A stretch of 64,000 bases of DNA from Magnetospirillum aberrantis SpK (lineage in GTDB: Bacteria > Pseudomonadota > Alphaproteobacteria > Rhodospirillales > Magnetospirillaceae). The DNA is taken from assembly GCF_011022235.1 (NCBI RefSeq), contig NZ_JAAIYP010000036.1:62001-126000 (forward strand). Reading direction: 5' to 3'. Both the position numbers and the translations under genes were made by a program. Positions 25,024 through 32,829 of the stretch are shown here, piece after piece (within the stretch, counting starts at the first letter, position 1; every line of letters starts with the position of its first letter). The notes under the pieces are model-generated. The model had not been told where the DNA came from and made no database searches. It saw only the letters and a program-made list of their open reading frames with translations.

Positions 25024-26316
25024 TCAGCCGCCCGCCTTTTTCAGTTGGCGGATTGCATATAGCAGCACGCCGACGACCGCCACGGTGGCAGCGCCGGAGA
25101 ACTTCCAGAACCAAGTATTGGCATTATAAATTTGATCCTGATCCGCGCCATAGATGCTGCTGATGGCGGATACCGGCACGAAGATGGCCGCAAGGATGGT
25201 GAGGTTGCGGACCAGGCCTGTTTCCTGACGCTCAAGCTCCAGCCGGGTGAGTTGGTCGGCAGCCTGAAGTTCGTCTTCCACATCCTTGAAGGTTTCGGGG
25301 ATTCGGTTCACCTCGCGCAAAAACTCGTACACCCGATTGCCCATGGGGTAGCTGGAGATGCGGTGAGCGAGAAATTCGCGGCGAAAACGAGTAAATGCCC
25401 GGCGCAATACACGGTCGTCTTCAGCCCCGCCCATGAAGCGATCCAGGTAGGACGTGATGCTAATGCGCTGATACAGCACCGAGGCGATGATCGGCACGTA
25501 ATAGCGGCGGGTATTCTCCGGCTGCCCCCCGCGCGCCTCGCCGCCGTAAACCATGACCATCCGGTTCCGCCACTCGTGAAGGCGCCAGTTCTCCCATTCC
25601 TGGACAAACTGCCCTGCGATTGCCCTCCGAATGTTTTCACTCGGCCCGTACTGCTCTATCTCGTCCTCAACACCGAGGCATATATGCGTAATGAGAGAAG
25701 TAAGCTCCGGCGCAGACCAGTTGGGAACATCCTGGCGCCGCAGCAGGGTCAGCGTGGGCGCCACGTTCCCAAACCAATGCAGCGCCCCGTTGACACGGCG
25801 GACGTCTTGCTGGTGGCTGACCCCCAGCAAATGGGCCATGACCCAATCCCGCAAGGTTCCCACATCGCCTCCCCCTGCACGCCATGTGGCAAGCCAGTGC
25901 CCTTCGTCCTTCGGCAACCATTCGGAAGCCGTCTTGGAAACCCAGCGCACATCCGCATCGTTAAGCGGCCGGCACGCGGCAAGGTGGATGACCAGCATCG
26001 CCGTTTCCGGAAACTTGAAGATGTCCACCCATGCGACCTCGGCCACGGGGATTCCATCTTTTCCGGGTAGCCGCGGCGTTTCGTCAGACGTCTCGAGCGG
26101 GAATGTCCATCGCTTCGAGGCCCAATGGTCCGAAGCGGTCGGCATGTACCAGTTTCGCGCGCTGGGGATGAAAAATTCGCTGTCGTCAGGCAGGTGGTTG
26201 CGCCGGTCGTGGCTAAGCCTGCTGACCCAGGCACGCCAACCGAGCACCTTCATACGCTCGTAATCGTCTTCTGTCAGACAAACAGGCACCAACACGTATG
26301 ACGACCATGTGTCCAC
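25024..26316 (-). CDS. CorA-like two-helix membrane protein, probable effector
   Basis: 430 aa, GTG start. The N-terminal 330 residues are soluble and not recognised (VRWVSKTASEWLPKDEGHWL; helical YLDRFMGGAEDDRVL region). The C-terminal 100 residues follow CorA architecture: a long helix (DVEDELQAADQLTRLELERQ), a first membrane helix (LTILAAIFVPVSAISSIYG), a short loop and a second membrane helix (FSGAATVAVVGVLLYAI), then a basic tail. The GMN motif of true CorA magnesium channels is replaced by IYG. The gene is co-transcribed with the Rad50-like ATPase, 2 bp apart. A pore or membrane-disrupting role triggered by the ATPase is an inference from this pairing. Confidence 0.72.
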   Translation of the reverse strand: MDTWSSYVLVPVCLTEDDYERMKVLGWRAWVSRLSHDRRNHLPDDSEFFIPSARNWYMPTASDHWASKRWTFPLETSDETPRLPGKDGIPVAEVAWVDIFKFPETAMLVIHLAACRPLNDADVRWVSKTASEWLPKDEGHWLATWRAGGGDVGTLRDWVMAHLLGVSHQQDVRRVNGALHWFGNVAPTLTLLRRQDVPNWSAPELTSLITHICLGVEDEIEQYGPSENIRRAIAGQFVQEWENWRLHEWRNRMVMVYGGEARGGQPENTRRYYVPIIASVLYQRISITSYLDRFMGGAEDDRVLRRAFTRFRREFLAHRISSYPMGNRVYEFLREVNRIPETFKDVEDELQAADQLTRLELERQETGLVRNLTILAAIFVPVSAISSIYGADQDQIYNANTWFWKFSGAATVAVVGVLLYAIRQLKKAGG

Positions 26317-26489
26317 GCTACACCCTCAGAAGGCATCTTTCGTAAAAGCTGCCAAATTTTACGCTGCTCGGCAACACGGCCATCTCCTGAAAATGTTCCT
26401 CTGTCGGATAGAACACGGCGAGATTGACGACACGAATCTCTTAGGATACGCATACTCAGAAGAGTTTCCTCTTTTGCGAGCACACAGCA

Positions 26490-28114
26490 ATGCCGAGCTT
26501 GAACTGGATCGGAAAGGACCGCGTGGTCGCTCACCACCACGACGTCCCGTTCAAGGCGCTTGAAAAGCGCTATGAATTTTGCTCGGCAACTACCCCCCCC
26601 CCCCCCCGCAAAATTCTCACACCAAGTCAACAGAAAATCGCATCATCAATGGCGATAATTTGGAGGCGCTGAAGGCGCTTCTCCCTGAATTCGAAGGCCG
26701 TATCGACTGCATTTACATCGACCCGCCCTACAACACCGGGAACGAGAACTGGGTCTACAACGACGCGGTCAACGACCCACGCATCCTGCGCTGGCTGAAT
26801 AAGGTGGTCGGCAAGGAAGGCGAGGATTTCAGCCGCCACGACAAGTGGCTGTGCATGATGTATCCGCGGCTGAAGCTGCTGCATCGGTTATTGGCTGACG
26901 AAGGTTCGGTTTTCGTCAGTATCGACGACTCAGAAGCCCACCATCTTCGATTGCTCTTGGATGAGATATTCGGGGCAAAAAATTTCATTGCCACAGTGGT
27001 TTGGCAGCGGCGCACATCTCCAGATGCCCGCGTCAATCTCGGGGCGGCCCACGACTATATCCTCGCCTACGCGAAAGACATCAACCGGTGTCGGCTGAAC
27101 CGACTGGACACGTCGTCGATCAATGCCGAGGCATTTAAGAACCCTGACAATGACCCGCGGGGACCATGGGTTTCCACCGATTTCACCGCTCAGGGATACC
27201 GCCCCAATCAGATGTACACCATCGTGACGCCCGGGGGAGCCAGCTATGAGCCTCCTCCGAAACGGTGCTGGGGACGCGTAGAGCCTGAATATCAGCGTCT
27301 CCTGAGTGAAGGCCGCATGTGGTTCGGCAACGACGGCAACGCCAGACCGCGCATTAAGACTTATTTGTCGGAAACAGAAGGCAAGCGCGCTTGGACGTGG
27401 TGGGCCAACGACGAAGTCGGCCACAATCAGGAGTCCAAGAAGGAGATATTCGCCATCCTGGGCGAAGAACGGCACTTCGACACGCCGAAACCTGAACGCC
27501 TCATTCGGCGCATCGTTCAAATCGCGGCCCCCAGAAATGGCTTAGTTCTCGATTCCTATGCGGGATCGGGAACCACCGCCCACGCAGTCCTGGAGGCCAA
27601 CCGGCTCGACAACGGCAACCGCCGTTTCATCCTGGTCGAGATGATGGATTACGCCGAGAGCATCACCGCCGAGCGGGTGCGCCGGGTGATGGACGGTTAT
27701 GGCGAGGGCGACAAGCGGGTACCGGGATTGGGCGGCGGCTTCGCCTTCTATGCCGTCGGCCAGCACGCTTTGTTCGACGACGACGGCCACCTGAATCCGG
27801 CGGTGGACATGGACACCATGCGCCGTTACCTAGCCTATACCGAGGGGCTGCCCGCCGAGGCCATGGTCGGGTGCGACAATTCCATCAACGCCGCCTACGT
27901 GGGCAGCCATGACGGCCGGGCGCTGCTGTTTCATTACCAGCCCCATGCCGGCACCACCCTGGATTACGACTTCCTGGCGGGACTGAATTTCGACGCGGCG
28001 ACCCGGCCCGAGCGGCTGGTGGTCTATGCCGATTACTGCACGCTGGGCGAGGACTTCCTGGCGCGTGCCCGCATCGTCTTCAAGAAGATCCCGCGCGATC
28101 TGACCCGCCTCTAA
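26490..28114 (+). CDS. mod: Type III DNA adenine methyltransferase (Mod), frameshifted at a C15 tract
   Basis: Beta-class N6-adenine methyltransferase. The N-terminus MPSLNWIGKDRVVAHHHDVPF lies in one frame, and everything after the C15 run at 26593-26607 (ENRIINGDNLEALKALLPEF, motif IV DPPYNTGN, then a target-recognition region and motif I DSYAGSGTT) lies in another. As read, translation from 26490 stops about 60 codons in. Adding one C or removing two restores one frame of about 541 aa, with the poly-Pro run joining the two parts naturally. A TTG at 26579 could give a shortened protein but would lose the conserved lead. The res gene follows after 11 bp. The central recognition region is more AT-rich than the flanks. 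Confidence 0.85.
26593..26607 (+). repeat. C15 homopolymer tract, probable phase-variation switch
   Basis: Fifteen consecutive C residues within codons 35-40 of mod. Long homopolymers slip readily during replication. In frame-0 numbering from 26490 the downstream part is readable only with 13 or 16 C (any 3n+1 count), so the sequenced state is OFF. Homopolymer miscalls in sequencing are the main alternative. Confidence 0.8.
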
Positions 28115-28125
28115 GGAGCCCCGGT

Positions 28126-30627
28126 ATGGACCTCAAGCCCCATCAGGATGGCGTGCTGGCCGATCTGCGCGCCTTCCTGTCCCATTTGAACGGCGGCGGC
28201 CTCACCTCGGCCTTTCGCGCCCATTGGCTGGCAAAGAGCGCCGGCGGCATGCCGGCCTATCGCAACACCCTGCCCGGCGTGCCCCATGTCTGCGTCAAGG
28301 TGCCGACCGGCGGCGGCAAGACCCTGATCGCGGCGGCGGCGCTGCAGCCTCTGTTCGCCTGGGCCTGCCCGGAAATCCGACTGCGGCCGCGCGTGGTCGT
28401 ATGGCTGGCGCCGTCCCTGACCATCGTCGAGCAAACCCTGCGTGCGCTGAAGGACCCCGCCCATCCCTATCGCCGCCGTCTGGCCCAGGATTTTTCCGGC
28501 CGCATTGCCGTCCACGACAAGGAAAGCCTGTTGCAGGGCGCGGGGTTGGCGCCGGATTCCCTGCGTGAGCAATTGACCGTGGTGGTGCTGTCCTACGATT
28601 CTCTGCGCACTGCCAACAAGGACAACCGACGCCTTCATACCGAAAATGGCCGTCTATTCGCCTTCACCGGGTTTCCCGAATTGGATATGGGCGACAAGGG
28701 CGCTCCCTCCGTCATCGACCTGCTGCGCGCCTGCGCCCCGGTGGTGGTAGTGGATGAGAGCCAAAACGCCACATCGAAGCTCAGCCGCGAGATGCTCGCC
28801 GACCTTGGCCCCAGCTTCGTGCTGGACCTGACCGCCACGCCGCGCAAGGACGCCAACATTATCTCGTTCGTGAACGCCCTGGCACTGCGCGATGCCGGCA
28901 TGGTCAAGCTGCCGGTGATCGTGCGCAACCGACCGGACAAGGAGACCGTCTATCAGGATGCAGTCGACCTGCAACGCCGGCTGGAGGCCGAGGCCAACGC
29001 GGAGGAAACCCGCTGCGGCCGCTATCTGCGCCCCATCGTGCTGTTCCAGGCGGAAAGCAAAATCGGGATCGATACCCATCAGCGGGTGCGCAAGACGCTG
29101 GAGCAGATGGGCATCGCCGCCGACCACATCGCCATCAAGACCGCCGAGTTGGACGAGATCAAGGGCCACGACCTGTTGGCCCGCGACTGCCCCATCCGTT
29201 TCATCATCACCGTCAACGCCCTGAAGGAAGGCTGGGACTGTCCCTTCGCCTATGTGCTGGCATCCCTGGCCGACCGCCAATCACCGGTCGAGGTGGAGCA
29301 GATCCTGGGCCGCGTCCTGCGGCAGCCCCAGGCCCGGCCATTCGCCAGCCGGCTGCTCAATTGCTCCTATGTGCTGACCGCCTCGGCCCAGTTCCACCGC
29401 ACCCTGGGCAACATCGTCGATGGCCTGAAGCACGCCGGCTTCAGCGAGCGCGACTACCGCGTGATAGAGGAAGAAGCCGCGCCCTCGCCGCAGGCCGGCG
29501 AGACCTTGTTCAAGCCCGCACCGCCGCCGCCCGCCCAATCGGCTGAAGCCGGCGACGATTGGGCGGATGCCGCCGCCCGCCAGTCGGAAGAATTCGAGCA
29601 TCTGGCGGCGGCCAGCCGCGAACAAAACCTGCAAGCCCCCGAGGTGGAAGCCGCCATGAACCGCAAGCCCATGCGCGCCTCGCTGCGGGAGGCGGCGACG
29701 GCACTGCACCTGCCGCAATTCTTCCTGACCATCCCGCCCATCGGCTTCCTGCCCGACAGTACCGAGGTGCTGCTGGAGCGCGAGAACCTGCTCAAGGATT
29801 TCCGGCTGCTGACCTGCAGTTCCGCCATCAGCTTCGAATCGCTGGAAGACCCCATCATCGAAGTGGATGTGGAGGAATCCGGCCGCCCCAGCGTGCGCAC
29901 CCTGGACACCCGGCGCGAGCAGCAGGTGGCCGCGTTGATCCACGGCCTGTCACGCGAGTCGCAAATTCAGCAGATGGCCGTCCGACTGTATCAATTGATC
30001 GGCCGCATGCCACCCATCGCCGACCAGGACATCCGCAAATACATCCTGCGCATCCTGGAGGCCATGCCCGACGCGACCCTGCACGACAGCATCGCGCGGC
30101 CCCGCGCCTATGCCAAACGCATCCAGGAGAAGATCCGCGCACTGGAGCAGACCCATGCCGGCGAGCAGTTTCAAGTTCTGCTGCGCACCGGCAAGGTGAT
30201 TGCCAAACCCAGCTATCGCCTGTCCACCACCATCACCCCGACCGCCACGGCGACGCCCTATGAACGCCGCCTTTACGAAGAGGAATGGAGCGTCAACGGC
30301 TTCGAGGATCTTGCCATCCGCACCATCTGCGGCCTGGACAACCTGCTGTTCTGGCACCGCAACCCGGTGCGCAGCGGCTTTCGCATCAACGGCGCCGTCA
30401 ACCACTACCCCGACTTCATCCTGCAACTACGCTCGGGCCGGGTGGTGGTGCTGGAAACCAAGGGCGACGACCGCGACAACAGCGATTCCGCCACCAAACT
30501 GGCCCTGGGCCGCGACTGGGCAGCCAAGGCCGGGGAAATGTTCCACTACTTCATGGTCTTCGAAACCCGCGACCTGCCGGGGGCGTCACGGCTGGACGAT
30601 TTCGTGCGGGACCTGCGCGGGATGTGA
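28126..30627 (+). CDS. res: Type III restriction endonuclease/helicase subunit (Res)
   Basis: 833 aa. SF2 helicase core: Q-like start LKPHQDGVLADLRAFL, Walker A VPTGGGKT near residue 65, motif II VVVDESQ near 210, motif III LDLTATPRKDA, and motif VI region PVEVEQILGRVLRQPQARPF. The C-terminal nuclease domain carries HYPDFILQLRSGRVVVLETKG, a PD-(D/E)xK active site. It forms the Mod2Res1-type complex with the upstream methyltransferase, translocating or sliding on DNA and cutting near unmethylated sites. Mod is needed for specificity, so an OFF mod gene should silence both activities. Confidence 0.92.
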   Translation: MDLKPHQDGVLADLRAFLSHLNGGGLTSAFRAHWLAKSAGGMPAYRNTLPGVPHVCVKVPTGGGKTLIAAAALQPLFAWACPEIRLRPRVVVWLAPSLTIVEQTLRALKDPAHPYRRRLAQDFSGRIAVHDKESLLQGAGLAPDSLREQLTVVVLSYDSLRTANKDNRRLHTENGRLFAFTGFPELDMGDKGAPSVIDLLRACAPVVVVDESQNATSKLSREMLADLGPSFVLDLTATPRKDANIISFVNALALRDAGMVKLPVIVRNRPDKETVYQDAVDLQRRLEAEANAEETRCGRYLRPIVLFQAESKIGIDTHQRVRKTLEQMGIAADHIAIKTAELDEIKGHDLLARDCPIRFIITVNALKEGWDCPFAYVLASLADRQSPVEVEQILGRVLRQPQARPFASRLLNCSYVLTASAQFHRTLGNIVDGLKHAGFSERDYRVIEEEAAPSPQAGETLFKPAPPPPAQSAEAGDDWADAAARQSEEFEHLAAASREQNLQAPEVEAAMNRKPMRASLREAATALHLPQFFLTIPPIGFLPDSTEVLLERENLLKDFRLLTCSSAISFESLEDPIIEVDVEESGRPSVRTLDTRREQQVAALIHGLSRESQIQQMAVRLYQLIGRMPPIADQDIRKYILRILEAMPDATLHDSIARPRAYAKRIQEKIRALEQTHAGEQFQVLLRTGKVIAKPSYRLSTTITPTATATPYERRLYEEEWSVNGFEDLAIRTICGLDNLLFWHRNPVRSGFRINGAVNHYPDFILQLRSGRVVVLETKGDDRDNSDSATKLALGRDWAAKAGEMFHYFMVFETRDLPGASRLDDFVRDLRGM

Positions 30628-30845
30628 CAGGTCAGCCGGGCATCGGAACGCCGCCTGCAGCAACGGATGATCCGTCCCGACCCAGCTAAACCTTCAGTCT
30701 GGCCGCTTCCTCGCATTAGCCGCTCCGTGCCGCATGGCGGTAAAGAGCACGCAGGAATGGAGTGTCCTCCTGTCCATGGTGGGAAGGCCGTAAATGTCAT
30801 GTGGGACAACTCCATCCTGACACTCAGATGCCAAACCTAACGTCG

Positions 30846-31598
30846 CTATGACGCTTTCCGTGCCGGGCTGCGAACGTCGAAGGGGAGTTCTATTTGAGAG
30901 GTTGCCTTCCGAGGCTTCTCTCGGCGCTCGTCGGCGCGCTCCTGCAGGACAAGCCTCCAGATGTCGTAGGTTTCCCGAACCATGGCCTTCAGCTGATCCT
31001 GCGAGAACAGCTCGGTCCCCGTGTCGAAATACGGCTGGACATGGCGCCGGCCGTCGATCGGGGGAGAGAGTCGGAGTATGGCCATGTAGGCGTCGTAGAA
31101 GTCTACGTCCAACTGGCGCACCCGCAAATCCATAACCGAAAATACGAACTGCATCCCGATTTCAGTCAGACCGCCCGAAACCCTCGGATCAAGGAACGGC
31201 ACAACGGTGACCCCACCGATGTCCAAGACCATGTTGGACCAGTACGAAAGGCCGCCCCGACCAAGCGACATTCGGGTGAACTGATTGGCGACACCGTGGA
31301 TTGAGTGTGCCGACGCATACGCGTGAAGACCCTCGGCCGCGCAAAGGTTCGCGCCTTCCTCTGAGGCGTTGGCCGATAAATTTCTTATTTTGGCGTCGAT
31401 GCACGGCCAGGGGGTGCGGGCAAGCGAAATGTGTCTGTTCGGCTGCACGCCAAAGATATCGAACAGCGTCCTTCGGACAGGCCTAAACGTGTGTGGAGGA
31501 ACGAATACCTTCAGCCGCCTCAGCGCCTCCCACTTCATTTCCGTGGGCAGGGGGCAGATACACGCCAAGTCTATCTCATGAATACGGTCTGTCCTCAC
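30846..31598 (-). CDS. Unrecognised protein paired with a Panacea antitoxin (candidate toxin)
   Basis: 250 aa, GTG start overlapping the upstream Panacea gene by 23 bp. No known family is recognised. The N-terminal region includes DLACICPLPTEMKWEALRRL and a VFVPPHTFRPVRRTLF block. The middle (GGVTVVPFLDPRVSGGLTEI; FVFSVMDLRVRQLDVDF) is strand-rich, and the C-terminus is basic (RREKPRKATS...RSPARKAS). No membrane segment or obvious catalytic motif is seen. Panacea antitoxins pair with many unrelated toxins, so the genetic arrangement makes this the likely toxin. An alternative is that both proteins act in a larger regulatory unit with the divergent XRE gene. Confidence 0.6.
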   Translation of the reverse strand: MRTDRIHEIDLACICPLPTEMKWEALRRLKVFVPPHTFRPVRRTLFDIFGVQPNRHISLARTPWPCIDAKIRNLSANASEEGANLCAAEGLHAYASAHSIHGVANQFTRMSLGRGGLSYWSNMVLDIGGVTVVPFLDPRVSGGLTEIGMQFVFSVMDLRVRQLDVDFYDAYMAILRLSPPIDGRRHVQPYFDTGTELFSQDQLKAMVRETYDIWRLVLQERADERREKPRKATSQIELPFDVRSPARKAS

Positions 31599-32169
31599 GC
31601 GGGCATTTCCCCCTAGATGCCAACCCCACCTGCACCTTGTGATACTTGTACCGATCCAGAATCAGATCGTCAGGAATGATCATCCCTAATACCACACCTG
31701 TTCTCGCTTCGTCCACCACCGCCTCCCAGGGCGAGCGAGGAACCACGCACAATTCAACCAGGTGTTCGACAGGCATCGAACTATAGGTGAGAGCTACCTG
31801 CCGGATGATCTGTGCCAGATCATCCGAGATGGAGCACGAAATCGCTGATGGGACATGTGTCAGCGGATGTCGCTTGAGCGCTCGGAATGTTATGGGGCGA
31901 TGCGCCGCGAGTTTGAAGGCGGCGTGAGCCGCAGGATGGACCGGCCCGTGGCGCCAAGCCTCGAAGTACCCATAGACCAGCGGCTGCCCTGTGCGAGCCA
32001 GAGAAAGGCCGTGCGCCAAGTAGAGCAACCTCTGCAGGGCGACGTTCGTGACGGCGCGGTCCGGAACATGGTCCAGAATCATATTGCAAACGCCGCGAGG
32101 ATCGAGGCGCTCATCCGCCCGGCGCTCCCGCCTTGAAAGCCCTTCCGGTGATATCTGACTGACGATCAT
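31576..32169 (-). CDS. Panacea-domain (SocA/DUF4065-like) antitoxin
   Basis: 197 aa. The core ALQRLLYLAHGLSLARTGQP followed by LVYGYFEAWRHGPVHPAAHA is the Panacea (SocA-like, GepA) signature, at residues about 43-83. The family forms the antitoxin of a hyper-promiscuous toxin-antitoxin group in which the domain directly neutralises diverse toxins. The N-terminal 40 residues are Arg-rich and the C-terminal 50 (DDLILDRYKYHKVQVGLAS) are likely the partner-specific part. The downstream gene overlaps by 23 bp. The XRE gene 83 bp away is divergent, and the shared spacer probably holds the promoters. Confidence 0.82.
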   Translation of the reverse strand: MIVSQISPEGLSRRERRADERLDPRGVCNMILDHVPDRAVTNVALQRLLYLAHGLSLARTGQPLVYGYFEAWRHGPVHPAAHAAFKLAAHRPITFRALKRHPLTHVPSAISCSISDDLAQIIRQVALTYSSMPVEHLVELCVVPRSPWEAVVDEARTGVVLGMIIPDDLILDRYKYHKVQVGLASRGKCPREDRPYS

Positions 32170-32252
32170 TCGGCGCTCCCGCCCGATAGCCTATTGAAAG
32201 GCGCGGCACATCAGGGCATGATCACCTAATAATTCATTTAAGTCAATGCGCC

Positions 32253-32675
32253 ATGCCCACACCCACGCTGAGTTCTTTGTCGCAATCCGAGCTCACCCTC
32301 CCCGAGCTGATCGACCATGCAATAGATAGTGGCTGGACCCTCACGGGATTGGCCAGGGCATCCGGTGTGTCCCAACCGCATATCACCAAGCTCCGGCAGG
32401 GCGAGGTGTCCGAACAGTCCCGCCAAGGGCTCAAACTGAAGAATTTCCTGGAGAACCAGAAGGAACGCGGTTGGCATGTCGCTGGCGCTGCGCTGGGGCG
32501 GGTACTGGAGAGGCACCCGGCGCGGCACCGCGAGATAATTCGCTTCATTCAGCAGCTAGACGCGCTACTGTCTGGCCCACCAACTGTTGATCCGACCTCA
32601 AAGGCCCGGCGCGGCCGCAGGCCTAAGCCACGCCCGAGAAAGAGGGCGGTGACTGAATCTGCACCAGCTCAGTAA
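32253..32675 (+). CDS. XRE-like helix-turn-helix regulator
   Basis: 140 aa. A Cro/CI-type HTH is visible at about residues 28-55: SGWTLTGLARASGVSQPHIT followed by KLRQGEVSEQS. The middle is helical and the last 35 residues are very basic (KARRGRRPKPRPRKR), which would add nonspecific DNA contact. It is divergent from the Panacea operon and convergent with the tns genes. It may repress the toxin-antitoxin pair or other cargo promoters; no operator could be assigned. Confidence 0.75.
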   Translation: MPTPTLSSLSQSELTLPELIDHAIDSGWTLTGLARASGVSQPHITKLRQGEVSEQSRQGLKLKNFLENQKERGWHVAGAALGRVLERHPARHREIIRFIQQLDALLSGPPTVDPTSKARRGRRPKPRPRKRAVTESAPAQ

Positions 32676-32829
32676 ATGGGAACGCGCCCGCGGCCGCTGA
32701 CGGATGGCAGGAGAATGGGCCGAAGGGCGGCCAGTGCGACAGCGAAGTTTCTGAACACCATCGCTGATTTGACATGCGCGAGTGAGTGTCTTGCACCGCT
32801 CGTAGGCGGAAGGCGCCCCCAGCGCTAGC

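Noticed and set aside
26309..26563. 84-codon plus-strand frame before mod
   Set aside because: Out of frame with the conserved Mod N-terminus, no ribosome site, and basic low-quality end; treated as the divergent promoter region.
30546..30815. 89-codon minus-strand frame after res
   Set aside because: Largely antisense to the end of res, Arg/Ser/Pro-rich, no ribosome site; the gap 30628-30845 holds nothing I can support.
10048..32700. Search for CRISPR repeats and Cascade genes because some Tn7-like elements are CRISPR-guided
   Set aside because: No regularly spaced repeats and no cas-like proteins are present; TnsD and TnsE account for targeting.
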